The notes below the pieces were generated by a model, which saw nothing but the letters and a program-made list of their open reading frames with translations, made no database searches and was not told the origin of the DNA. Position numbers and translations under genes: made by a program. Source: Spirochaetia bacterium (GTDB lineage Bacteria > Spirochaetota > Spirochaetia > Treponematales > Breznakiellaceae). Taken from it: DNA of 5,964 bases. Location: positions 1-5,964 of the forward strand of contig BOAV01000123.1 in the NCBI GenBank assembly GCA_026002045.1. The letters run 5' to 3'. Position 1 is the first letter of the stretch, and each line of letters starts with the position of its first letter. Of this stretch, positions 1 through 4,643 are shown in pieces.

Positions 1-1
1 C

Positions 2-118
2 GAATTTTGCTTCCGCATGAACCGGCGGTTTTTTGCTCCACAGCTTTTTGACCGACTTTTGTGTGCCTGTTCTTCTACCACAACCATTACTTACAAAAAT
101 CTTGTGGAGACATCTTGA
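2..118 (+). CDS. IS1595/ISXO2-family transposase, C-terminal end (partial)
   Basis: An open frame enters from the left edge of the window and ends at TGA 116-118, giving the last 38 residues. They read EFCFRMNRRFF, then LFDRLLCAC, then TITYKNLVE. This resembles the C-terminus of IS1595/ISXO2-like DDE transposases, which typically end with an 'EF.FRFNRR' segment, an 'LFDRLL' segment and a 'TYKEL' tail; I recognise this by eye, not from a search. The catalytic DDE residues lie outside the window, so activity cannot be judged. The gene runs toward vapC and the two stop codons are only a few bases apart, so the right end of the insertion sequence must lie at about 118-124. It is the only plausible plus-strand gene in the window. 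Confidence 0.72.
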   Translation, partial: EFCFRMNRRFFAPQLFDRLLCACSSTTTITYKNLVETS

Positions 119-123
119 TAGTC
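100..123. mobile_element. Probable right end of the IS1595-type element, at the vapC junction
   Basis: The transposase stop is followed within five bases by sequence that reads as vapC on the other strand. The insertion sequence terminus should therefore fall near 118-123 (CTTGATAGTC at the end). On the minus strand the vapC stop codon TGA uses these bases, so the stop may have been created at the junction. The left terminus and target duplication are outside the window, so the exact boundary is inferred. Confidence 0.5.
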
Positions 124-445
124 ATATATTTAAATTATTCTGGAGACAATTTTGTGCTATTATTAAATCTGTTATACCGATATTATTATATCCATGTTTA
201 AAGTTTAACAATTGAAAATCTTGCAATTCTTGCCAGTTAATATTTACTTCATATTTTGTAATACTATTTAATAATTCCTCCAAATGCATTTCTTTTTTAT
301 GTCTGATTGAAGGCAATAATTCAGTCAATATTAAATCATTGGTACAGGTCATATTATTATAAATTAACACTTTTATAAATTGATATGCTTTATTTCCCCT
401 GAAATATTCTATCCATGCCGATGAATCTATTAAAACATTGTTCAT
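122..445 (-). CDS. vapC: VapC-type PIN-domain toxin, C-terminally truncated
   Basis: This encodes 107 residues of a PIN-domain ribonuclease, the toxin of a type II toxin-antitoxin pair; VapC toxins cleave RNA such as tRNA. Visible PIN features are the opening strand MNNVLIDSSAWIEYFRG with acidic D7, E42 in the LTELL helix, and D93 in GITDLIIAQN. The family is usually about 125-135 residues and continues past the 'NNL.I' strand into an 'L.T.D.HF' segment holding a fourth acidic residue. Here the frame stops at NNLNI, exactly where the insertion sequence begins, so the last strand and helix are missing and the toxin is probably weakened or dead. The start overlaps the vapB stop by four bases (ATGA), implying translational coupling. 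It is the distal gene of the vapBC operon in cassette C0. Confidence 0.85.
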   Translation of the reverse strand: MNNVLIDSSAWIEYFRGNKAYQFIKVLIYNNMTCTNDLILTELLPSIRHKKEMHLEELLNSITKYEVNINWQELQDFQLLNFKHGYNNIGITDLIIAQNCLQNNLNI

Positions 446-633
446 CTTTTTCTCATTGCCTCAAGATCTATTTCCAGATCAATTTTACCGAAATAATCCG
501 CCAATTCTTTGATCCTTTCCTTTTGTATTAAATTTTCTAAAGCCGTTTTAATAACATCCGTTTTGGTCTGAATTTTCGTTATTTCCATGGCATCCGTGAC
601 CAATGCATCAGGTAATTCCAAAGTGGTTCTCAT
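442..633 (-). CDS. vapB: VapB-family antitoxin
   Basis: A 63-residue antitoxin starting MRTTLELPDALV. The N-terminal strand plus two helices (about residues 1-38, including TKTDVIKTALENLI) fit a ribbon-helix-helix DNA-binding fold. The charged C-terminal tail (KIDLEIDLEAMRKR) is the part that normally wraps the VapC toxin and blocks its active site. I place the start at 633 rather than the longer frame opening at 681, because GGAGGA (639-644) sits 5 nt upstream and the longer form would run through the promoter. Antitoxins of this family usually repress their own operon together with the toxin. It precedes and overlaps vapC by 4 nt. Since vapC is truncated, this antitoxin may now serve only as a regulator or as protection against related toxins. 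Confidence 0.87.
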   Translation of the reverse strand: MRTTLELPDALVTDAMEITKIQTKTDVIKTALENLIQKERIKELADYFGKIDLEIDLEAMRKR

Positions 634-651
634 AAATATCCTCCAATACAT

Positions 652-681
652 ATAATACCATAAACCGATCTGTATTGTCAA
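652..681 (-). promoter_or_regulatory. vapBC promoter
   Basis: On the minus strand, -35 TTGACA (676-681), an 18-nt spacer and -10 TATTAT (652-657). The start codon of vapB lies 18 nt downstream of the -10. Autoregulatory VapB binding would be expected over this region, but I see no clear palindromic operator. Confidence 0.72.
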
Positions 682-716
682 GTGTTTTTATGCATATTTT
701 GAACGATTTTTTCTTC

Positions 717-743
717 ATGCCGCAAGGATGCGGCATATTTTTT
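717..743 (+). terminator. Intrinsic terminator, plus direction
   Basis: An 8-bp perfect stem, ATGCCGCA (717-724) with TGCGGCAT (729-736) around an AGGA loop, is followed by ATTTTTTC. As a terminator it works only on the plus strand, where it would stop transcripts coming from the insertion sequence or antisense to vapBC before they enter attC1. On the minus strand it is just a hairpin in the vapBC leader, upstream of the promoter. Confidence 0.6.
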
Positions 744-765
744 CATAAATTTTCAGGTTTTAATT

Positions 766-939
766 GCACATAACGTGAAAGCTATACGACGTTTTTGCGG
801 TTGCGATAAAGGAAACCATAGGTTTCCAGCAACCGCAAAAATGTGCCGGAAGAAAAACGCACAAAGGCCGTAAGCCCGACTGCGTTTTTCTGTAGGCCAA
901 GCCGCTACTGCGGCGTAGCGTATAGCGTATGTTATGTGC
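766..939 (-). repeat. attC1, full-length attC site (type A)
   Basis: Outer arms GCACATAAC (766-774) and GTTATGTGC (931-939) are perfect inverses and approximate the attC core sites. The inner arms GCTATACG (781-788) and CGTATAGC (919-926) also pair, separated from the core by 6 and 4 nt, like L''/L' boxes. Between them are nested hairpins: TTTTTGCGGTTGC with its inverse, capped by GGAAACC/GGTTTCC; GAAAAACGCA (852-861) with TGCGTTTTTC (881-890); and GCCGC/GCGGC (901-914). The minus orientation is chosen because genes on that strand stop just before the site. The A5/T5-flanked hairpin could also act as a two-way terminator. Nearly identical to attC5 at 4644-4813. Confidence 0.8.
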
Positions 940-978
940 AGTTTGCCCGTACTCCATTTTTTATATATATTATTCATA

Positions 979-2115
979 TTAATAAATATCTCCAAATAGC
1001 CAGCCGGAATTATCATCAAATAAATTTAATTCGGCTAGACAGGTATCATCATATTTATTGCCCGGAAAATAACTCTGTATCTCCAGTGCGCAAGTCGTTC
1101 TAGTCTGAGCCTCCATTGCATCAATGACCTGCATTTCCATATACTTGTCTTTTAAGGCACTTGATATATAAGTCAGCCTATTGCCATTGCCCTCTTTACG
1201 AACTCCGTAGCCTATTGCTGAAATCCGGTTATTTGCAGAATAAAGCTGTTCCGATTGGGCATACCCGTTAATTACGGCAATTTTTGTACATCTATTGGGA
1301 GTTGTAAAAGAAATATTTATATCAAACAACCTATCTTCGGTATCACCCACATAGCTGGTAGCTGGACTGCCGTCAAAGGCGTTTTGGATACTATACCGGA
1401 AAGGGTTATTCCTGTCCAATAATGGGAATGGTGCACTAATTGAACATAACTTAATGTCCTTATATGAGTTATAACTGTCAACCGTCTTTTCCATCTCTTC
1501 AAATAATTTATCAAAGGTACACCGAAAGACCTCGGCAGACTGTGATTGAATAAACTCAGATCCATAACTTTCTTCATCCATTCCCGACTCATGATGATAT
1601 GCTATCAATCCATAGCTAATAAATATTATAGTATTACCGCTTATCCTAAAACAATAATTACCCCCGTTAACTCCACTGGCTCTATCATTACCCAGATAGG
1701 CGGCATCACTAAAATACAATGTCCTTGCAAATAATTTTACCGCTTGATTCTTAGGATTCAGGATATACAATGCTTGTCCGTATGTTTCCCGCACAGTGTT
1801 ATCATCTTCATTAAAATTCGACGAGGTTTTACTTGCCAGATCATACATAACCCTATAAACGGTTAAAGCTGCCCTACCGGTTTCATCGGGAACGGTTTCA
1901 CGGTAAATTGTTTTTAAGTCGCTGTCAATTTTTCTATAATCAAGGAAATTATCTACTCGTCTTGGAATAGTATACCGGCTAATAATGCGTTCTTTTTCTG
2001 CGCCTGTTATTTCTTCCAGTTTAGAGTTGCCGCCCACATAGGGAACTTCGTAATAATTTTGTGCATAAAGCACAGAGCTTAATAAAGCAAATGTCAATAG
2101 AACTAAATATTTCAT
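979..2115 (-). CDS. Secreted protein with C-terminal discoidin-like (NADase-type glycan-binding) domain
   Basis: A 378-residue exported protein of unknown role. Residues 1-18 (MKYLVLLTFALLSSVLYA) form a signal peptide with a likely cut before QN, and no lipobox cysteine. The middle (about 20-220) is unrecognised. The C-terminal part (about 225-378) has hallmarks of the discoidin/F5-8-type domain often annotated as NADase-type glycan-binding: YSIQNAFDGSPATSYV (241-256), INGYAQSEQLYSANNRI (282-298), and KYDDTCLAEL near the end. The likely place of action is the periplasm or surface, possibly sugar binding; this is inferred from the domain. The start is ATG at 2115, not TTG at 2121, because GGAGAA (2122-2127) then has a 6-nt spacing. 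The gene stops 40 nt before attC1 and is the only gene of cassette C1. Confidence 0.82.
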   Translation of the reverse strand: MKYLVLLTFALLSSVLYAQNYYEVPYVGGNSKLEEITGAEKERIISRYTIPRRVDNFLDYRKIDSDLKTIYRETVPDETGRAALTVYRVMYDLASKTSSNFNEDDNTVRETYGQALYILNPKNQAVKLFARTLYFSDAAYLGNDRASGVNGGNYCFRISGNTIIFISYGLIAYHHESGMDEESYGSEFIQSQSAEVFRCTFDKLFEEMEKTVDSYNSYKDIKLCSISAPFPLLDRNNPFRYSIQNAFDGSPATSYVGDTEDRLFDINISFTTPNRCTKIAVINGYAQSEQLYSANNRISAIGYGVRKEGNGNRLTYISSALKDKYMEMQVIDAMEAQTRTTCALEIQSYFPGNKYDDTCLAELNLFDDNSGWLFGDIY

Positions 2116-2145
2116 TTTCAATTCTCCATATTTTATACCAATTGT

Positions 2146-2174
2146 ATTATATAAGTAATTTTTTATATTGTCAA
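2146..2174 (-). promoter_or_regulatory. Consensus promoter of cassette C1
   Basis: On the minus strand, a perfect -35 TTGACA (2169-2174), a 17-nt spacer and a perfect -10 TATAAT (2146-2151). It drives the secreted-protein gene, whose ribosome-binding site lies about 19 nt downstream of the -10. Confidence 0.85.
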
Positions 2175-2212
2175 TGTTTTATATTTTTTTTCAACTAAGT
2201 TTAGGGCAAATT

Positions 2213-2234
2213 GCACATAGCGTATGTTATGTGC
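2213..2234 (-). repeat. attC2, minimal or collapsed attC site
   Basis: GCACATA joined directly to GCGTATGTTATGTGC. This is what remains if everything between the ATA of the left core and the ATA of the inner right arm of a type A site is deleted. The R'' side keeps CATAAC, but the other core reads GCTATG instead of GTTATG on the coding strand, so the G^TT cleavage triplet is lost. It separates C1 from C2 with no folded region. The same collapsed form occurs at 4032-4053. Confidence 0.65.
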
Positions 2235-2268
2235 AGTGGGGGCGTACCCCATTATTTCTTATATTTAT

Positions 2269-2463
2269 TTATCCAATATTGTCTTTTGTTTTTATATTTT
2301 TATACAATCCTTTTTTCCATATATTTGTTTTGATTCTTAAAGACCATGTTCCAGCCTTTTGGAATATTGATGTATACAAAATAATACTATTATATTTTCC
2401 ATTCAGCGGCGAAGCCGCTTGGCATAATATACAAAAAATTCGGCGGCTTAGCCGCCACCCCAT
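2269..2463 (-). CDS. Doubtful 64-residue open frame in C2
   Basis: This frame has the strand and position expected of a cassette gene, stopping 35 nt before attC2. However, its ATG has no good ribosome-binding site, and its first 20 codons run through two GC-rich hairpins, one of which looks like an intrinsic terminator. The product (MGWRLSRRIFCIL..., with a Lys-rich end) shows no recognisable domain, signal or helix pattern. It is listed so that the stretch is not left blank. A non-coding role for this cassette seems at least as likely. Confidence 0.18.
   Translation of the reverse strand: MGWRLSRRIFCILCQAASPLNGKYNSIILYTSIFQKAGTWSLRIKTNIWKKGLYKNIKTKDNIG
2405..2419. repeat. GNA-triloop hairpin in C2
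   Basis: AGCGGC-GAA-GCCGCT is a perfect 6-bp stem closed by a GAA triloop. It lies 23 nt from the terminator-like hairpin at 2442-2456 and has the same shape as the small hairpins inside the attC sites. On the minus strand it has no T-run, so it is probably not a terminator. Confidence 0.5.
2433..2456 (-). terminator. Intrinsic terminator of the C2 transcript
   Basis: On the minus strand, the stem GGCGGC-TAA-GCCGCC (2442-2456) is followed by GAATTTTTT (2441-2433). This is a short, strong GC stem with a T6 tail. It would end a transcript starting from the promoter at 2593-2622. Confidence 0.6.
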
Positions 2464-2587
2464 TATTTTCTTATTGGGACAGACCTATCCCTTTTATTAT
2501 TTTATGATAAACATATTCCCTATATTATAATTCGGCAGCCGAAAACATACTCGAAAAATACGTATAGGTACTTTTTCAGAAAATGCC
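2433..2587 (-). ncRNA. Candidate small RNA, about 155 nt, of cassette C2
   Basis: No convincing protein gene fits between attC2 and attC3a, but a promoter (-10 at 2593-2598) and an intrinsic terminator (2433-2456) face each other correctly on the minus strand. The predicted transcript starts near 2587. It includes GAAAAAGTACC/TATTTTTC, which can pair partly, a perfect TTCGGC-T-GCCGAA hairpin (2531-2543), a GGGATAGGTCTGTCCC hairpin (2476-2491) and the terminator. It matches no RNA family I recognise. Tiny frames such as MFSAAEL exist but lack ribosome-binding sites. The alternative is a degenerate former gene cassette. Confidence 0.42.
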
Positions 2588-2592
2588 TCTTT

Positions 2593-2622
2593 ATTATACC
2601 ATATACATTATTTTATTGTCTA
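2593..2622 (-). promoter_or_regulatory. Promoter of cassette C2
   Basis: On the minus strand, -35 TAGACA (2617-2622), an 18-nt spacer and a perfect -10 TATAAT (2593-2598). It sits just inside the right terminal repeat, in the same place as the promoters of the protein-coding cassettes. Confidence 0.65.
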
Positions 2623-2652
2623 TATTATTTTGCAAAAATCATAGCCCCCATT

Positions 2653-2794
2653 GCACATAACGTGGGCGCGGGTTTGCGCCGTGACGCGGAGGGCAGGCGA
2701 AGCCTGACCGTAGCGGCATGGCGTAAACCCGCAGTTAGGCGAAGTCCGCGTAGCGGCGAGCCTGACTGCGGGCTTGCCCGCGCCCACGTTAGGC
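2653..2794 (-). repeat. attC3a, full-length attC site (type B)
   Basis: Core arms are GCACATAAC (2653-2661) and GTTAGGC (2788-2794), the latter a perfect GTTRRRY. The adjoining inner arms GTGGGCGCGGG (2662-2672) and CCCGCGCCCAC (2777-2787) pair without any spacer. The interior holds GGGTTTGCGCC paired with GGCGTAAACCC, a CAGGC-GAA-GCCTG hairpin (2694-2706) and CCGC-GTA-GCGG (2746-2756). A 124-bp stretch (2656-2779) is identical to 5841-5964. This is the attC of the gene-less micro-cassette lying to its right. Confidence 0.78.
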
Positions 2795-2822
2795 AAGAGC
2801 CGCGTAGCGGATTTTGCCTAAC
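2788..2822 (-). repeat. Gene-less micro-cassette payload, a 35-nt hairpin
   Basis: Between the two neighbouring attC sites lies only GTTAGGCAAGA (2788-2798), a CCGC-GTA-GCGG hairpin (2800-2810), and TTTTGCCTAAC (2812-2822). The outer arms pair with one G.T wobble (G2797 facing T2813), as in the larger cassettes. Both cores are perfect GTTAGGC/GCCTAAC. No gene, promoter or ribosome-binding site fits. With attC3a it would form a mobile unit of about 161 bp (2661-2821). Confidence 0.7.
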
Positions 2823-2988
2823 GTGAAAGGTTTGCGACGTTTTTGTGGCCCGAATAAGGGCTTGCGTAGCAAGACCAGGGCCACAAAAATGTGGGTGAAG
2901 TGAGCCGTGGGAAGGAGCGCAGCGACTGACCTAGGCGAACGGAACCCGGAGGGGCTTTAGCCCCGAACCGCAAACCGTATGTTATGCG
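2816..2988 (-). repeat. attC3b, full-length attC site (type A variant)
   Basis: Core arms are GCCTAAC (2816-2822) and GTTATGCG (2981-2988). Inner arms are GGTTTGCG (2829-2836) and CGCAAACC (2969-2976), with the same GTGAAA and GTAT spacers as attC1 and attC5. The next hairpin keeps the type A frame (ACGACGTTTTTG...CAAAAATGTG), but its stem is GTGGCCC/GGGCCAC and it holds CTTGC-GTA-GCAAG (2861-2873). Further in is GGGGC-TTTA-GCCCC (2951-2964). This is the attC of cassette C3. Confidence 0.77.
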
Positions 2989-3010
2989 CCGTTTTTTTCC
3001 TTACAATAAT

Positions 3011-3244
3011 TTATCCATTCAGCCTTTGTAAATTACGATCTATTGCTTGCTTAAAGCTTTCAGTAATTACCTGCATACTATCTGCTTGATAATTAACAGA
3101 TATATTATTTTGCATTGCAAAAACATCAATATCTATTGATGTAGATAAATTATTATCCACATAAGATGATGCTTGTGGATCATATTCATAGTCTTTCGTC
3201 AAAGTTGCAAGCAAGCCTTCCTGTATTAACGTCTTTCTACTCAT
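3011..3244 (-). CDS. Small protein, second gene of the C3 operon
   Basis: A 77-residue soluble protein that I do not recognise. It has no signal peptide and no membrane segment. The N-terminus (MSRKTLIQEGLLATLTKDYEYD) is partly helical, the middle is Asn/Asp/Ser-rich, and the C-terminus (ITESFKQAIDRNLQRLNG) looks like an amphipathic helix. The start is secure: a strong AGGAGG lies 7 nt upstream. It begins 10 nt after the stop of the membrane-protein gene, so the two are surely co-transcribed, with translation likely linked. It stops 23 nt before attC3b. A large membrane protein with a small cytosolic partner in one cassette suggests an effector with a regulator or immunity factor, but nothing in the sequence proves this. 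Confidence 0.75.
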   Translation of the reverse strand: MSRKTLIQEGLLATLTKDYEYDPQASSYVDNNLSTSIDIDVFAMQNNISVNYQADSMQVITESFKQAIDRNLQRLNG

Positions 3245-3254
3245 TTCAATCCTC

Positions 3255-3953
3255 CTATGATTGTTTTTTTAGTCTTTCAAAAATAATTGCTAAAACCAAT
3301 GCTGTTACAGCACAAACTATACATAACCCATACCATATAATTTTTAGTGGATCGTTTGGTACTATGTTAAATATAATAATTGAATATAATAAAATATTTA
3401 GGCCAATAGAAAAGAAGCTAATTACAAGACCTTTTGTATAATTTCGTTGATTATTTTCAACAATACTATTTATTTCTAATATTGCCATAGTATATCTTTC
3501 TGAGAGGCAATTACCAATGAATCGAATCGGATGAACTGCATTACAATCAAAATTAGCGGGATCTTCAGCAATTTCTGTAACAACTTTTGCTTCTATATTA
3601 CTTACCAATTCCTTATACATATCTTTTGGTAAAGGTAAATCTGTCTTGATTGTTTTAGGCATTATTACTTTAAATAGAAAGATACTCGCAATAATACCAA
3701 TAAAAAGTGAAGAACAAATACCAGGAAGAACGATAAAATTCCAATCAATATTATCCAAAATTGGTTTAGAATTTTTTTCAATATTAATTATTTGAAATAA
3801 AATGGTTATTGAAAAAGTGATAATTGCCAATAAGATAGAAGCATTTTGTTGCATTTGAGAAATTCTTTGCCACTGCATTTGATATTTTATGGACGCAAAA
3901 TCATTAACAGAGGATTGAATGTTGGTATAGAGCTGCTCTTTTAGCATTTTCAT
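3255..3953 (-). CDS. Four-helix membrane protein, first gene of the C3 operon
   Basis: A 232-residue inner-membrane protein of unknown function. Likely transmembrane helices are at about 38-57, 73-97, 175-197 and 203-225. They are split into two hairpins around a soluble middle (about 98-174) with DLPLPKDMYKEL and CLSERYTMAILEINSIVENNQRNYTKG. A polar N-terminal helix (1-37) precedes the first pair. This 2TM-soluble-2TM layout recalls membrane effectors in phage-defence and nucleotide-signalling modules (for example S-4TM or SLATT proteins), but the likeness is topological only. The start is ATG at 3953, because AGGAG (3961-3965) lies 7 nt upstream and the longer frame would begin inside the promoter at 4010. 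The product is encoded 10 nt ahead of the 77-residue gene. Confidence 0.82.
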   Translation of the reverse strand: MKMLKEQLYTNIQSSVNDFASIKYQMQWQRISQMQQNASILLAIITFSITILFQIINIEKNSKPILDNIDWNFIVLPGICSSLFIGIIASIFLFKVIMPKTIKTDLPLPKDMYKELVSNIEAKVVTEIAEDPANFDCNAVHPIRFIGNCLSERYTMAILEINSIVENNQRNYTKGLVISFFSIGLNILLYSIIIFNIVPNDPLKIIWYGLCIVCAVTALVLAIIFERLKKQS

Positions 3954-3981
3954 AATTTTTCTCCTTTTGTGCCATAAGTTT

Positions 3982-4010
3982 ATTTTACTACAGTAACCAA
4001 AAATAGTCAA
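3982..4010 (-). promoter_or_regulatory. Promoter of the C3 operon
   Basis: On the minus strand, -35 TTGACT (4005-4010), a 17-nt spacer and -10 TAAAAT (3982-3987). Its position decides against the longer open frame beginning at 4010. It lies 12 nt inside the right terminal repeat. Confidence 0.75.
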
Positions 4011-4031
4011 TACAAAAAAATTGAAAAAAAT

Positions 4032-4053
4032 GGCGCATAGCGTATGTTATGCG
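4032..4053 (-). repeat. attC4, minimal or collapsed attC site
   Basis: GGCGCATA joined to GCGTATGTTATGCG, the same collapse as at 2213-2234: the folded interior and the GTT of one core are gone. Only CATA(4036-4039)...TATG(4048-4051) can still pair, around a loop of 8 nt. It divides C3 from C4 but probably no longer recombines, making C3 and C4 one mobile unit. Confidence 0.63.
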
Positions 4054-4068
4054 AAGTGCAAATTGCTT

Positions 4069-4581
4069 TTATAATGGTATCTCATATCCTTTTATGGTAA
4101 ATGTATTTAGATAATATATTATTTTGAATACATCTGAATCATCATCTTGATAATGAGATATTTTTTTTATATAAATTTCATTATCTATTTTTATCGTCAA
4201 ATTTCCGTAAAACCCTTCACTTCCAACCCAACCATGTCTTGCCTCTATCTCTTTAGTTATATCAAATGTTTTTATATAATTATAAATCTTTTGCATTTCA
4301 GCCCCAGATAATACATTATAATATATTTCATTCCCGTTTTTTATTGATAATGAATATTGATTATTTTTTTGTTTTATTTCATAAATATATTCTATATCTG
4401 AAATCATATAATATCCAAATAATTTTATCTCTAATTCATTATTAAATTCACCTTCATTTGCATTGTTTTTTTCTTGTATAATATTCTTGGTTTCTTCATT
4501 TTTATTTTTGTCAACACAAGAAAAACACATTAATTGGTAAAACAATAATATTGTAGATAATACAGCATAATTATACTTCAT
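4069..4581 (-). CDS. Probable lipoprotein of unknown function
   Basis: A 170-residue protein with a lipoprotein-type N-terminus: a short charged start (MKYNY), a hydrophobic stretch (AVLSTILLFYQLM) and cysteine 22 in CFSC. This is a loose lipobox of the kind spirochaetes tolerate; cysteine 19 is a weaker alternative. After a Lys/Asn/Glu-rich linker (23-50) the rest looks like a small beta-rich domain with alternating strands (YIYEIKQKNNQYSLSIKNG, YGNLTIKIDNEIYIKKISHY). I recognise no family or active site. It is probably anchored to the inner or outer membrane, facing the periplasm. The start has AGGGGAA upstream and a good promoter. The gene stops 12 nt before attC4 and is the only gene of C4. 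Confidence 0.78.
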   Translation of the reverse strand: MKYNYAVLSTILLFYQLMCFSCVDKNKNEETKNIIQEKNNANEGEFNNELEIKLFGYYMISDIEYIYEIKQKNNQYSLSIKNGNEIYYNVLSGAEMQKIYNYIKTFDITKEIEARHGWVGSEGFYGNLTIKIDNEIYIKKISHYQDDDSDVFKIIYYLNTFTIKGYEIPL

Positions 4582-4596
4582 AATTTTCCCCTATAA

Positions 4597-4625
4597 ATCA
4601 TAATTATTTTTCTTAATTTTGTCAA
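4597..4625 (-). promoter_or_regulatory. Promoter of cassette C4
   Basis: On the minus strand, a perfect -35 TTGACA (4620-4625), a 17-nt spacer and -10 TATGAT (4597-4602). It begins 6 nt inside the right terminal repeat. The 5' leader would be short, about 10 nt, carrying the ribosome-binding site. Confidence 0.75.
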
Positions 4626-4643
4626 CAATTTCAATTTGCATTT

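Larger units (their letters stand above)
933..2219 (-). repeat. Cassette C1 terminal inverted repeats
   Basis: The arm at 933-948 (TATGTGCAGTTTGCCC) is the inverse of the arm at 2204-2219 (GGGCAAATTGCACATA) in 15 of 16 positions. The distal part (TTTGCCC) is unique to this cassette. The single mismatch is G at 941 facing T at 2212. The repeats enclose the secreted-protein gene and its promoter. Confidence 0.85.
2226..2661 (-). repeat. Cassette C2 terminal inverted repeats
   Basis: The arm at 2226-2243 (GTTATGTGCAGTGGGGGC) is the inverse of 2644-2661 (GCCCCCATTGCACATAAC) in 17 of 18 positions. The distal GGGGGC is private to this cassette. The only mismatch is G2236 facing T2651. An internal GGGG/CCCC hairpin (2239-2250) competes with the left arm. 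Confidence 0.85.
2983..4039 (-). repeat. Cassette C3 terminal inverted repeats
   Basis: The arm at 2983-2999 (TATGCGCCGTTTTTTTC) is the inverse of 4023-4039 (GAAAAAAATGGCGCATA) in 16 of 17 positions. The private part is a T7/A7 run. The single mismatch is G2991 facing T4031. On the coding strand the circle junction would place an A-run before and a T-run after the attC. Confidence 0.83.

Noticed and set aside
33..215. 60-codon plus-strand frame
   Set aside because: It overlaps both the transposase end in another frame and vapC on the other strand; no ribosome-binding site or domain.
122..445. Frameshift in the vapC tail (a +1 frame continues IYDYQDVSTRFL)
   Set aside because: The shifted tail lies in the presumed insertion sequence end and does not restore the usual PIN C-terminus, so truncation explains it better.
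753..1103. Overlapping frames on both strands across attC1 (88, 65 and 86 codons)
   Set aside because: They arise from the GC-rich hairpins of the attC site and change with the repeat; no start signals, and the plus frame runs into the secreted-protein gene.
1317..1734. Frames inside the secreted-protein gene on both strands
   Set aside because: Shadows of a well-supported gene with signal peptide, promoter and domain.
2168..2530. 120-codon plus-strand frame crossing attC2
   Set aside because: It begins in the C1 promoter, runs through the recombination site and has the composition of translated AT-rich non-coding DNA (Phe/Ile/Leu-rich). No ribosome-binding site.
2641..3000. tRNA or rRNA in the GC-rich block
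   Set aside because: No cloverleaf, anticodon arm or rRNA-like motif; the block is fully explained by two adjacent attC sites.
3166..3441. 91-codon plus-strand frame
   Set aside because: Antisense to the two C3 genes, whose starts and ribosome-binding sites are clear.
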